Program-made: the position numbers and the translations under genes
Shown here: in pieces, positions 8,400 through 17,003 of the stretch
Layout of the letters: each line of letters starts with the position of its first letter
Position numbering within the stretch: the stretch's first letter is position 1
Notes under the pieces: model-generated
Seen by the model: only the letters and a program-made list of their open reading frames with translations
Database searches by the model: none
Told to the model about the DNA's origin: nothing
NCBI GenBank assembly: GCA_050011895.1
Contig: JBEKIF010000009.1
Location: 32,783 to 96,782, forward strand
Reading direction: 5' to 3'
DNA from: DATBGO01 sp050011895
GTDB taxonomy: Bacteria; Actinomycetota; Actinomycetes; Streptosporangiales; Streptosporangiaceae
DNA length: 64,000 nucleotides

Positions 8400-9083
8400 T
8401 CAGGCGCCCGCCGCGCCGGTCACCGCGGCGGCGATCTCAGCAAGCAGGACTTCGGCCCGGGCCGGGCGTTTGTCGCCGGGTGATGCGGCGAGGTTGATCG
8501 AGACCAGGACCGCGGCGGCGCGGGCACCCGCCTGTACCAGCAGAACGGCGGTGCTGGCTTCGCCGCGCAGCCTGGGGTTCCCTTCGGCGGCGAGGCGCGC
8601 GGCGAGCCTGGCGGTCTGGGCGGCGATCTCGAGCACCTCCATCGGGGTGGTGGCCGCCTCGGACAGCGCGGCGTCGATCCGCTGCCGCTGGTGCTCGGCG
8701 TCCGGGTCTGGGAGATAGCTGGCTGGGCCGGGGTCCTGGCCGGGCTGATCGCGGAGGGCGGCGACCACGCCCCGGTATGACTCGGCATCGGCCTGGACGA
8801 GCGAAGCGGCGGAGCCGCGCAGTTGTTCGGCCTCGGCGACCAGGAACTCGATGTCGAGCGCGGCCAGCTGCTGCGCCGATAGGCGGGCCGCCATTGCGCA
8901 CAGGCTCGCCCCGAGGGCGACGGTCAGGGCCGCGGCGCTGCCGCCTCCTGGCGCGGCATGGCCTGCCGACAGCGTGCCAAGGAACTCGCCGAGCGTCTGG
9001 TCGAGGTAACGGGGCGGCCCGGGATCCGGGCCGCCCGGCGGGTCGTCCGGTGAGTTATCAGGAGAGACCGACAACCTGGCCAT
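8400..9083 (-). CDS. fchA: Methenyl-THF cyclohydrolase / formiminotransferase-cyclodeaminase domain protein
   Basis: FchA-type protein of the cyclodeaminase/cyclohydrolase family (FTCD C-terminal domain), an all-helical folate enzyme interconverting 5,10-methenyl-THF and 10-formyl-THF. Diagnostic features are LGEFLGTLSAG, APGGGSAAALTVALGASLCAMAARLS and the later GNPRLRGEASTAVLLVQAGARAAAVLVSINL. 227 residues fits the stand-alone family. The ATG at 9083 lies inside the 3' end of fhs (26-bp overlap; an alternative ATG is two codons earlier at 9089). The residues before about 20 are poorly conserved. Pairing with fhs supports a C1 role over histidine degradation. A methylene-THF dehydrogenase (FolD) needed between MetF and this step is not in the window. 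Confidence 0.88.
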   Translation of the reverse strand: MARLSVSPDNSPDDPPGGPDPGPPRYLDQTLGEFLGTLSAGHAAPGGGSAAALTVALGASLCAMAARLSAQQLAALDIEFLVAEAEQLRGSAASLVQADAESYRGVVAALRDQPGQDPGPASYLPDPDAEHQRQRIDAALSEAATTPMEVLEIAAQTARLAARLAAEGNPRLRGEASTAVLLVQAGARAAAVLVSINLAASPGDKRPARAEVLLAEIAAAVTGAAGA

Positions 9084-10764
9084 CCTCATCGATATCGATC
9101 CGCTCCGCGGCTGAGTGCGAGGAGAGACCCGGCATGGTCCGCATGTCTCCGCAGATCGGGTAGATGAACCCGGCGCCGACCGACGCGCGGACCTCGTGCA
9201 CCGGCAACCGCCAGCCGGTCGGGGCGCCCTTGAGTGCCGGATCGAAGGAGAGCGACAGCGGAGTCTTGGCCACGCAGATCGGCAGGCTGCCGAAACCGTT
9301 GCGCTCATAGGTATCCAGCTGCTTGGCGGCAGCGGGCAGGTAGTCGACGCCGTCAGCGCCGTAGACCCGAGTGGCGATCGTCTCGATCTTTTCCCGCAGC
9401 GAAGCCTCGCTGGGGTAGAGGAACTGGAAGTCGACCGGCTCCTCGGCCGCCTTGGCAACTGCTTCGGCGAGCTCGATGGCGCCGTGGCCGCCGTCAGCGA
9501 AGTTGGTGCAGATCGCCGAGCGGATCCCCATCGAGTCGGCGATCTCACGGATGGCCGCGTGCTCGGACGGGAAATCCTCCGGCATCGCATTGATCGCAAT
9601 GACTGGCGTGACGCCGTGCATGCGGACGTTATCAACATGCTTGCGCAGGTTGGCGGCGCCAGCCAGCACCTCCTCCGGGTTCTCGGCCAGCATCGCGTCG
9701 GGCAGCGGCCTGCCTGCCACGACGTGATGGCGGCCGGAGTGCGTTTTTAGCGCCCGTACGGTGCTGACTACCACGGCAGCGTCAGGCGTGAGCCCGGACA
9801 CCCGGCACTTGATGTTGAAAAAGCGTTCGGCGCCCATGTCGGCGCCGAAACCGGCCTCGGTGATCAGGAAATCCCCGGTGTGGATGCCGATCAGGTCGGC
9901 GACGACCGAGGAGTTGCCGTGCGCGATGTTGCCGAACGGGCCCGCGTGCACCAGAACGGGGGTGTTCTCCAGCGTCTGCAGCAGGTTCGGCTTAATGGCG
10001 TCCCGCATGATCACGGTCATCGCGCCTGCCGCCTTGAGCTGCTCGGCGGTGACCGGGTCGCCGGCCGACGTGTAGCCCACCACGATCCGGCCGAGCCTGG
10101 CCCGCATGTCCTTAAGCGAGACTGATAGGGCAAGCACGGCCATAACTTCAGAAGCGGCCGTGATGTCGAAGCCGGTCTGCCGCGGCACGCCATCCGCCTT
10201 GGCGCCGAGGCCGATGACGATGTTCCGCAACGCCCGGTCGTTCACGTCAAGAACCCGGCGCCAGGTGATGTTATGCAGGTCCAGGCCGATCGCATTGCCC
10301 ATGTGCAGGTGGTTATCCAGCATGGCGGAGAGCATGTTGTGGGCCGCAGTCACAGCGTGCATGTCGCCGGTGAGGTGCAGGTTGAGCGCCTCGAAAGGGA
10401 TCACCTGACTGTAGCCGCCGCCGGCCGCGCCGCCCTTGATCCCGAAGGTCGGGCCCATCGAGCCCTGCCGGATCGCGATGGTCGCGCGCTTCCCGATGTG
10501 ATGCATCGCCTGGCCAAGGCCCACAGTGGTGGTGGTCTTGCCCTCGCCGAACGGCGTCGGCGTGACCGCGGTCACGACAACGTACTTGGCGCGTGGCTGG
10601 TCGGCGAGCGCCGGTATGGCGGCCAGATCGATCTTGGCTATGTGCTCGCCGTATGACTCAAGCAACTCGGGCGGCAGCCCGATCTCCGCTGCGATCTCGG
10701 CAATCGGCTTGAGCTTGGCCTGCCTGGCGATCTCCAGCGCGGTTGGCATTCCCATTTCAAACAT
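9058..10764 (-). CDS. fhs: Formate-tetrahydrofolate ligase
   Basis: Joins formate, ATP and THF to 10-formyl-THF; in the reverse direction it releases formate and makes ATP, which suits methyl oxidation. The P-loop TPTPFGEGKTTTTVGL is near residue 65, followed by GPTFGIKGGAAGGGYSQVIP and the family regions LTGDMHAVTAAHNML and FGNIAHGNSSVVAD. 568 residues matches the homotetrameric family. I start it at ATG 10764 (MFEMGMPTALEIARQAK), with AAGAAAGG upstream; it overlaps the aldehyde dehydrogenase stop by 8 bases. A longer in-frame reading to 10848 is only antisense-like overlap. Downstream fchA overlaps by 26 bases, so the three are one operon. Confidence 0.96.
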   Translation of the reverse strand: MFEMGMPTALEIARQAKLKPIAEIAAEIGLPPELLESYGEHIAKIDLAAIPALADQPRAKYVVVTAVTPTPFGEGKTTTTVGLGQAMHHIGKRATIAIRQGSMGPTFGIKGGAAGGGYSQVIPFEALNLHLTGDMHAVTAAHNMLSAMLDNHLHMGNAIGLDLHNITWRRVLDVNDRALRNIVIGLGAKADGVPRQTGFDITAASEVMAVLALSVSLKDMRARLGRIVVGYTSAGDPVTAEQLKAAGAMTVIMRDAIKPNLLQTLENTPVLVHAGPFGNIAHGNSSVVADLIGIHTGDFLITEAGFGADMGAERFFNIKCRVSGLTPDAAVVVSTVRALKTHSGRHHVVAGRPLPDAMLAENPEEVLAGAANLRKHVDNVRMHGVTPVIAINAMPEDFPSEHAAIREIADSMGIRSAICTNFADGGHGAIELAEAVAKAAEEPVDFQFLYPSEASLREKIETIATRVYGADGVDYLPAAAKQLDTYERNGFGSLPICVAKTPLSLSFDPALKGAPTGWRLPVHEVRASVGAGFIYPICGDMRTMPGLSSHSAAERIDIDEDGQVVGLS

Positions 10765-12235
10765 CGCCGCCTTTCTTGCGGTATCTCGGGGCGGGATAGA
10801 GCACTGTCTTGGGTTCGGAGAACGTCTCCATCGGGAAGCGCCCGCCAACGCGGCCCCGGCCGCTGATGCTGCCTGCGCGGCCGCCGAACGGCAGATGGGA
10901 TTCCCACAGGTTGGTCGAGGCGTTGATGTTGACCCAGCCGGCCCTGGCCTGCTCTGCGAACGCCAGTCCGCGCTCCAGGTCCGCGGTGAAGACCGCGGCG
11001 GTCAGGCCGAACGGGGACGCGTTGGTCAGCTCAAGGGCCTCGTCCGCGGAGCGCACCGTGACGACCGGCACCACCGGCCCGAACGTCTCCTCCTGCTCGA
11101 TCGCCATCCCCGGCGTGACGCCGTCAAGCACGGTGGGCTGCGCGTACAGCTCTGTCGGCAAGCCGGTGGCCGCCCGTCCCCGCCGCCCGCCGGAGCAGAT
11201 TCGCGCGCCGCCGGCAATGGCGTCACTGAGGTGCCTGTCGAACTTGGCCGCGGTGGCCTCGTTGTTCAGCGGCCCCATCGTGGTCTGCGGATCGAACGGA
11301 TCGCCCAGCCTGACCCGGTTCCTGGTCGCCGCGACGACCCGCTCGACAAACTCATCGCGGACGCCCGCCTGAACCAGGAAGCGCTCGCCTGCCGTGCAGC
11401 TCTGACCCGCGCAGAGGTAGGCGGCCTCAAGCGCGGCATCGGTGGCCAGCTCAAGGTCGGCGTCGTCCAGGATCACCATGGGGCCGTTGCCGCCGAGCTC
11501 AAGCAGCTGTGTCTTGCCTGCCGCCCGCGCTGCGACGCTCGCGCCGGTTGCCACCGAGCCGACGAAGCCCACGCCTGCCACGCCAGCATGACCGGCCAGC
11601 GCGTCCCCGACGACCGGGCCCGGGCCGGGGACGAAGTTGAACACGCCGGCCGGCAGGCCGGCCTCCGCTATGACCTCGGCCAGGATCGCGCAGCACGCCG
11701 TCGTGGTCGGCGCGGGCACCCACACGATCACGTTGCCTGCCGCCATCGCGGGCGCGAACAGCTCGGCGCCCATCGTGTACGGCCAGTTCCATGGGGACAC
11801 CACGCCGACCACCCCGAGCGGGACCCGGGTGCTGAGCACCCGGCGGTCTGCCGATGAGGACGCGGGCAGCGCGCCCTCGCACCGCTTGGCGTCCTCGCCG
11901 GCCATCCTGAAATACTCGGCCAGCTCGTCGACCTCATCGAAGGCCTCGGCGACGAGCGGCTTGCCTTGATCCTCGGTGAGGGCGTGGGCCAGCTCGTCGC
12001 GCCGCTGCCCGATCCGGGTGACGATCTGGCCGCACCAGGCCGCCCGGTCGAAGGCCGAGGCGGCGGCCCAGGCTGGCCAGGCCGCGGTGGCCGCCGCGAC
12101 GGCCGCGTCAACATCGGCCGGATCGGCCACCGCGAGCCCGGCAAACGCTTCGCCGGAGGACGGACTGGTCGCGACCGTGCGGCCGGCGCCGCCGGGTCGC
12201 CATTTGCCGTCGATATACAGCAGGTGCTCGCGCAC
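10757..12235 (-). CDS. Aldehyde dehydrogenase, betaine-aldehyde-dehydrogenase-like
   Basis: NAD(P)-dependent aldehyde dehydrogenase, complete at 492 residues. It has the Rossmann-linked SPWNWPYTMG, the catalytic base Glu246 in LELGGNGP and the nucleophile Cys280 in GQSCTAGER, and ends in a normal oligomerisation tail. One oddity: the usual cofactor-ribose lysine region (VxKPSE) reads VWVPAPTTT, without the lysine. Its company (THF genes downstream, betaine-type C1 genes nearby, a choline-dehydrogenase-like gene at 4224) suggests betaine aldehyde or another aldehyde of this pathway, but aldehyde specificity cannot be read out. First structural gene after the IclR regulator in the same direction. 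Confidence 0.82.
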   Translation of the reverse strand: MREHLLYIDGKWRPGGAGRTVATSPSSGEAFAGLAVADPADVDAAVAAATAAWPAWAAASAFDRAAWCGQIVTRIGQRRDELAHALTEDQGKPLVAEAFDEVDELAEYFRMAGEDAKRCEGALPASSSADRRVLSTRVPLGVVGVVSPWNWPYTMGAELFAPAMAAGNVIVWVPAPTTTACCAILAEVIAEAGLPAGVFNFVPGPGPVVGDALAGHAGVAGVGFVGSVATGASVAARAAGKTQLLELGGNGPMVILDDADLELATDAALEAAYLCAGQSCTAGERFLVQAGVRDEFVERVVAATRNRVRLGDPFDPQTTMGPLNNEATAAKFDRHLSDAIAGGARICSGGRRGRAATGLPTELYAQPTVLDGVTPGMAIEQEETFGPVVPVVTVRSADEALELTNASPFGLTAAVFTADLERGLAFAEQARAGWVNINASTNLWESHLPFGGRAGSISGRGRVGGRFPMETFSEPKTVLYPAPRYRKKGGDV

Positions 12236-12376
12236 GTTCCTCGCCTCTTCGTTGGGGTCTGGCCGTGGTTGTTCTGGCGGTGACGGGGTCTGGCGGTGGG
12301 TCTGGTGGTGGAACAGGGTCTGGTGGTGGTCGGGGGTCCGGCGGTAGTGGTGTCTGGTGGTGGTCGGGCTGGCTGG
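12236..12376 (+). repeat. G/T-rich imperfect repeat in the iclR-ALDH spacer
   Basis: On the plus strand this 141-bp spacer is almost only G and T, with irregular iterations of GGTCTGGTGGTGG and GGTGGTCGGG. Several runs of GG/GGG close together could form G-quadruplexes in the non-template orientation of plus-strand transcription. The minus-strand operon would carry the C-rich copy in its mRNA. Confidence 0.75.
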
Positions 12377-13102
12377 TCAGGAAGTCGCGCAGAGCCTTCC
12401 CAGCTTGTCCAGGGACTCCGGCTGCATCCGGTAGCCGGGCCCGGAGATCGACAGCGCCCCGACGCAGGTCCCGGCCGGGTCGAAGACTGGCGCCGCCACC
12501 GCTACCAGCCCGTCCTCGAGTTCGGCGGCCGCCGTGGCGTATCCGTCCCTGCGGACCGCGGCCAGCTCGGCGGTGAGCGCGTCGTGGCTGGTGATGGTGC
12601 GGTCGGTGTACCGCTCCAGCTGGCGCGGTACCGGAATGGCGCCGTAGGCGAGCAGGACCTTGCCGTTGGCGACCGCATGCGGTTTGGTCCGCCTGCCGAT
12701 CCAGCCGCCAGAGCAGCTCAGGATGAAGGTGCTCGGAATCTCGGCGATGTTGAGAATGTCGGTGCCGTACGGGACCGCGAGGTTCACCGTCTCGCCGGTC
12801 TGCCGGGACAGCTTGTCCATGGCGGGCTGCATCATCGTGACGAGGTCGAGGTCACGCAGCGCCAGCGTGCCCAGCCGGATGACTTCCGGGCCGAGCCGGA
12901 ACCGCCGTCCGGCGCGGGTCAGCAGCCCAGCCCGCTGCAGCGCGGCGGCCAGGCGCGAGGCGGTCGACTTGTGCACCCCGAGCGACTCGGCCATCTCGGT
13001 GACACCCAGCTCGGCGCGGGACTCATCGAAGCTCGTGAGCAGGGCCAGCACCCGCTCCGCTGACTGATAGGTTGCGCCAGAAGCAACTTCGGCTCTCAAC
13101 AC
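12377..13102 (-). CDS. IclR-family transcriptional regulator (unit 1)
   Basis: N-terminal winged helix-turn-helix (AERVLALLTSF ... VTEMAESLGVHKSTASRLAAAL, about residues 15-55) followed by the IclR effector domain (YGTDILNIAEI ... NGKVLLAYGA ... VAAPVFDPAGTCVGALSISGP). 241 residues is standard. It starts with GTG at 13102 with a weak ribosome site. It precedes ALDH-fhs-fchA in the same direction with a 141-bp repeat spacer and probably controls them. It is clearly related to the second IclR gene at 29072, suggesting that the two regulators answer to linked metabolites. Confidence 0.9.
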   Translation of the reverse strand: MLRAEVASGATYQSAERVLALLTSFDESRAELGVTEMAESLGVHKSTASRLAAALQRAGLLTRAGRRFRLGPEVIRLGTLALRDLDLVTMMQPAMDKLSRQTGETVNLAVPYGTDILNIAEIPSTFILSCSGGWIGRRTKPHAVANGKVLLAYGAIPVPRQLERYTDRTITSHDALTAELAAVRRDGYATAAAELEDGLVAVAAPVFDPAGTCVGALSISGPGYRMQPESLDKLGRLCATS

Positions 13103-13184
13103 GCAACAAGGATGGCCAGCTACTCAGCCGAAGTCAACAGGGCGAAGGTCACTCATTGTGCCCGATAAGCGGTATTGTGCGGGT

Positions 13185-13196
13185 GGCTAGCTAGCC
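13185..13196. promoter_or_regulatory. 12-bp palindrome between divergent genes
   Basis: GGCTAGCTAGCC is a perfect palindrome in the 129-bp gap between the minus-strand IclR gene and the plus-strand gene at 13232. The repeated ATTGTGC at 13154 and 13174 lies just before it. Either could be a regulator site; no direct evidence. Confidence 0.35.
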
Positions 13197-13231
13197 GCCG
13201 TAAGTGCACCTCGTGGCAGCAGGGAGCAACC

Positions 13232-14104
13232 GTGGGCGCAGACCCGCCCGGCCAGGCCGAGTCCGCCACGGCAGCCGTGTCCGACCCGCTGCCTGAGGCG
13301 TTCGGGCTGGCTCGCGGCGCAGCCGATTCCGGCCTCGGCCTCAAGCTGCTCGGCGGCCTGGCGGTCCGGGTCATCTGCCCGGGCTTCCCGCCACGGCTGC
13401 GCCGCGACCAGGACATGGACTTCGCGTGCCTGTCGAAGGGCCGCAAGAACGTGGCCGCCTATCTGGAGCGCAGCGGCTGCGAGCCGGACCGCAGGTTCAA
13501 CAACCTCAACGGCGACCGGCAGATGTACTTCACCGCCCCGTCCGGGCGGCCCATCGATGTCATGGTCGACCGGCTGGCCATGTGCCACACGCTCGACTTC
13601 AGGCCGACGTTCGACCGGCTGCCGTTCACCCTGGACGTGGTCGACCTGCTGCTCTCGAAGCTGCAGATCGTGGAGCTCAACGAGAAGGACGCCAGGGACC
13701 TGCTCCAGCTCCTCGCGGCGATGCCGCTGGCGAGCGGCAGCGAAAATGGCGGCGAGGAACGGCACCGCGGCGACGAACGGCACCTCGGCCGCCATGCCAG
13801 GGAGGCGGACGGCGACATCCCGCACTCCGGTGCGCGGTTCATCGACACCGACAGGTTCGGCAAGGTGCTCGGCGCCGACTGGGGCTGGTGGCGGACAGTA
13901 ACCGCCAACCTGAAGAAGCTGCCTGCGCTCGCGGCGGAGCGCCCCCATCTGCACCCGCCCGAGCCGCCCTTCGATGCCGCGGAGTCCTGCCAGCGCCTGC
14001 TGGAGCTCGCCGAGTCCGCTCCCAAGACCGTGAAGTGGCGGCTGCGCGCCAACGTGGGCGACCGGGTTCGCTGGTATGAGCTGCCAGAAGAAGTCGGCCA
14101 TTGA
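13232..14104 (+). CDS. Putative nucleotidyltransferase-fold protein
   Basis: Not a family I can name with certainty. The middle carries the nucleotidyltransferase signature layout: LLGGLAVRV, then DQDMDF 13 residues later (GG...DxD) and a third acidic strand PIDVMVD. Such proteins include AbiEii-type and other minimal nucleotidyltransferases. A short hydrophilic linker rich in Glu/His/Arg (about residues 175-200) separates a helical C-terminal part (WGWWRTVTANLKKL). The GTG at 13232 has AGGGAG six bases upstream and gives 290 residues. An upstream GTG at 13175 would add 19 unlikely residues. No antitoxin-like partner is adjacent. Confidence 0.6.
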   Translation: MGADPPGQAESATAAVSDPLPEAFGLARGAADSGLGLKLLGGLAVRVICPGFPPRLRRDQDMDFACLSKGRKNVAAYLERSGCEPDRRFNNLNGDRQMYFTAPSGRPIDVMVDRLAMCHTLDFRPTFDRLPFTLDVVDLLLSKLQIVELNEKDARDLLQLLAAMPLASGSENGGEERHRGDERHLGRHAREADGDIPHSGARFIDTDRFGKVLGADWGWWRTVTANLKKLPALAAERPHLHPPEPPFDAAESCQRLLELAESAPKTVKWRLRANVGDRVRWYELPEEVGH

Positions 14105-14204
14105 AGCCGTGGCTGACCCTTTCGGCCTGAACAGGCGCTTGACGGCTGGTTGCGTCGGATGCTACAGGTTGCACCCAAAGCAGCGCTGTTGACATGGTGG
14201 TTGC

Positions 14205-15143
14205 ATGAAAATCTTTTTTGCCACCGATATCCACGGCTCAGAGGTCTGCTGGCGGAAGTTCCTGAACTCGGCCGCCTTCTATAAGGCCGACATGGTGGTG
14301 CTGGGTGGCGACGTCACCGGCAAGGTGATGGTGCCGATCGTCTCGTATCCGGGGTACTGGCAGGTCACTCTCGGTGGCCAGGCTCAGCGCCTGGAGACCC
14401 AGGCCGAGCTTGATGAGGTGCAGCGCCTGATCCGCAACCGCGGTTCCTACCCGGCGATCGTCACCGCGGACGAGCTCAAGTTCCTCAGCGAGGAAGAGGG
14501 CGCGGTCGACCGCAGGTTCACCGTCGAGATGATCAAGTCGCTAGACCGGTGGCTCGACATGGCGGATGGCAAGCTCAAGGGCGGCGACATCCCGTGCATC
14601 CTCAACGGCGGCAACGACGACATCTGGGAAATCGATGACGTCATCGAGTCTTCGCCGTCCGTCAGCTTCGCCGAGGGGAAGGTCATCGACCTCGACGGCT
14701 TCCACCTGGTCTCGATGGGCTGGACCAACCCCACCCCGTGGGACACCTACCGCGAGGCGCCGGAGGAGGAGCTGGCAGCCAAGATCGAGACGATTGTCGC
14801 CGGGGTGCCCGACATGGAACGGGCGATCTTCAACTTCCATGCCCCGCCGTACGGCACCGGTCTTGATGAGGCGCCCGCGCTCGACGCGACGCTGCGGCCG
14901 ACGCACGGCGGCGCGGTGATGAAGCCGGTGGGCTCGACCGCGGTACGGGACGCGATCATGAAACACCAGCCGATGCTGTCGGTGCACGGCCACATTCACG
15001 AGAGCCGCGGTATCAAGCGGATGGGCAGGACTTTTGCCATCAATCCCGGCAGCGTCTACGGCGATGGCGTGCTCCAGGGCGCGGTGCTCGAGCTGAACCC
15101 GAAGAAGGGCAAAGTAACCAAATACCTTCTGGTCAATGGTTGA
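14205..15143 (+). CDS. Metallophosphoesterase
   Basis: Calcineurin-like dinuclear metal phosphoesterase: ATDIHGS at the N-terminus, VVLGGDVTGK, a third motif reading NGGNDD in place of the classic GNHD, FNFHAPPYGTG and VHGHIHESRG. All five metal-ligand blocks are therefore recognisable, with Asp for His in the third. 312 residues, cytoplasmic, no signal peptide. Substrate unknown. It stands 88 bp ahead of the permease gene on the same strand; whether they are co-transcribed is uncertain. Confidence 0.88.
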   Translation: MKIFFATDIHGSEVCWRKFLNSAAFYKADMVVLGGDVTGKVMVPIVSYPGYWQVTLGGQAQRLETQAELDEVQRLIRNRGSYPAIVTADELKFLSEEEGAVDRRFTVEMIKSLDRWLDMADGKLKGGDIPCILNGGNDDIWEIDDVIESSPSVSFAEGKVIDLDGFHLVSMGWTNPTPWDTYREAPEEELAAKIETIVAGVPDMERAIFNFHAPPYGTGLDEAPALDATLRPTHGGAVMKPVGSTAVRDAIMKHQPMLSVHGHIHESRGIKRMGRTFAINPGSVYGDGVLQGAVLELNPKKGKVTKYLLVNG

Positions 15144-15231
15144 GGTCAAAGGATCGAAAACTGGCCGTAACGCCTGTTAAGGTGCTGGCCAGTAAACGAT
15201 CACGATAAATCCGACCTACTTGGAGGCGAGC

Positions 15232-16872
15232 ATGGCGGCGGGTACCGTCGGCGGCGAGACCCCGACACTGTTCCTCCGGAAGGCGACCGGTCTCGTCAGG
15301 GGCTGGTCGGTCCGGGACTCGATGATCTACGCGTGCCTGGCGACCAACTTCGTCACGCTGGGGATCTACGAGTTCACGTTCGCGGGCCCGGCCTTCCCCA
15401 AAGGCCAGCTGATCACAGCGGTGCTGATCTCGGGCGTCTGGGTTTCCTTCCTCGTGGTCGCTTACGCGGGCCTCATAGTCACGATCCCGCGGGCAGGCGG
15501 CGACTACGTCTGGCAGACCCGGATCCTTGGCAGCGGCCTCGGCTTCGTGATGGCCGCCACCGGCTGGTGGTTCATCCTGTGGCTGTGGGCCCCGATCTAC
15601 GGCAACATCCTGTCCGTTCAGTTGTTCCAGCCGCTGTGGGCGACACTCAAATGGACCTGGCCCGGTTCCGGCGCAACCGCAGGCGCCGCCTGGTTCGGCA
15701 CCAAGACCGGGATCTTCATCGTCACGCTTATCACGATCGCGATCGCCGGCATCCTGGTCTCGCTCGGCATGTCCGGGTACGCCAAGATCCAGCGGTGGGC
15801 CTTCGTGGGCGGCATGATCGGGTTCGCCGTCATCGTGATCCTGCTGCTGGTCAACTCGCACGCCAGCTTCGTCAGCTCGTTCAACCTTGAGGCGCACAAG
15901 ATCTTCGGCGTCAACGGCGCCTACACCGCGACGAACGTCGCGGCCGCCAAGGCCGGGGGTGTCACGTCGCCGTTCGGCTTCGGCCCGCTCGGGCCGACGA
16001 TGCTGCTCGTGCCCGCGATGATGTTCTTCATCCTGTGGCCGAACTGGGGCGCCACCCTCTACGGCGAGATTCGCGGGGCGAGCGACTTCAGGCGCGTGTT
16101 CACCGGCATGTTCGCTGGCCTGTGGATCACCGTCATCCTGACCGTCATCTTCCTGCTGCTGGTAGCGAAGACCATCGGCTGGGGCTTCTACCAGAATCTC
16201 AACACTCTGGACTTCGACCTCAAGCCGCAGTTCGGCATCTGGCCTTACCCGTTCATGTTCGCGGGCTGGCTGGTACACAACACCGCATTCCAGGTGATCC
16301 TGATCCTGGTGCTGAGCCTGTGGTTCTTCGGCTGGGTCGGCACCCTGTTCCTGTCCTCGACCCGGGTCATCTTCGCCGCGGCGTTCGACCGGGTGCTGCC
16401 GGACCGGGCCGCCGAAGTGTCGGAGAAGCGCAAGGTGCCGGTCTGGTCACTGATCCTGATGCTGCTGCCCGCCGCCGGGCTCAGCGCGGTCTACGCGTAC
16501 TCGACGACCTTCAGGAACTACACCCTGGATGCGACCCTGGTGATCGCGGTGACCTATCTCTTTAGCGCGATCGCGGTGGTGATCCTGCCGTGGCGGAAGC
16601 CGGACCTGTGGCGGGCCTCGCCGGCCAGCAAGATCAAGATCTTCGGCGTGCAGATCGTCCCGGTGGCCGGCGTCGTCACGATCGGGCTGCTCGGCTTCAA
16701 CCTCTACGAGTGGCTGTCGAACGGGAACTACTTCGTCAACAACAAGACCTCGCTGGTCTACATGGGCGCGATGTACGTGCTGGCGATCATCGTCTACGTC
16801 GGCGCCCGGATCATCCGGAACCGGCAGGGCATCGACCTCGGCCTCATCAACAAGGAGATCCCAGTCGAGTAG
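15232..16872 (+). CDS. APC-family amino acid/amine permease
   Basis: About twelve hydrophobic segments in a 546-residue protein of the amino acid-polyamine-organocation superfamily. The first helix region carries the unwound TM1-like stretch and the GGDYVWQTRILG motif typical of the family after TM2. I start it at ATG 15232, which has GGAGG five bases upstream; a TTG at 15220 lies inside that site. The next genes are a dimethylglycine/sarcosine-dehydrogenase-like flavoprotein and its ETF, so uptake of a methylated glycine or related amine is the inferred role. A strong hairpin (16901-16941) lies just after it and may limit read-through. Confidence 0.85.
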   Translation: MAAGTVGGETPTLFLRKATGLVRGWSVRDSMIYACLATNFVTLGIYEFTFAGPAFPKGQLITAVLISGVWVSFLVVAYAGLIVTIPRAGGDYVWQTRILGSGLGFVMAATGWWFILWLWAPIYGNILSVQLFQPLWATLKWTWPGSGATAGAAWFGTKTGIFIVTLITIAIAGILVSLGMSGYAKIQRWAFVGGMIGFAVIVILLLVNSHASFVSSFNLEAHKIFGVNGAYTATNVAAAKAGGVTSPFGFGPLGPTMLLVPAMMFFILWPNWGATLYGEIRGASDFRRVFTGMFAGLWITVILTVIFLLLVAKTIGWGFYQNLNTLDFDLKPQFGIWPYPFMFAGWLVHNTAFQVILILVLSLWFFGWVGTLFLSSTRVIFAAAFDRVLPDRAAEVSEKRKVPVWSLILMLLPAAGLSAVYAYSTTFRNYTLDATLVIAVTYLFSAIAVVILPWRKPDLWRASPASKIKIFGVQIVPVAGVVTIGLLGFNLYEWLSNGNYFVNNKTSLVYMGAMYVLAIIVYVGARIIRNRQGIDLGLINKEIPVE

Positions 16873-16900
16873 GCGGCAGCTCTGCGCCGCGGGCAGTTCC

Positions 16901-16941
16901 GGTCGGCCCCGTCGCCCACTGGAGTGGGGGCGGGGCCGACC
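16901..16941 (+). terminator. Strong hairpin between permease and flavoprotein genes
   Basis: GGTCGGCCCCG (16901-16911) pairs perfectly with CGGGGCCGACC (16931-16941), and CCCACT/AGTGGG closes an inner stem around GG. No T-run follows, as is usual in high-GC actinomycetes. It may terminate or attenuate the permease transcript. Confidence 0.6.
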
Positions 16942-17003
16942 GGCACGACGGGCCGGCGTGGACGTGGAAAATCGGAACTATCGAATCGGCGGGAATCAGC
17001 GGT

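Noticed and set aside
8400..9638. 412-residue protein including FchA
   Set aside because: Residues before the FchA domain are the shifted frame of fhs; the true start is near 9083.
16590..17003. N-terminal extension of the dimethylglycine-dehydrogenase-like protein
   Set aside because: The in-frame upstream codons overlap the permease gene and the terminator hairpin and lack similarity; ATG 17004 starts at the FAD motif.
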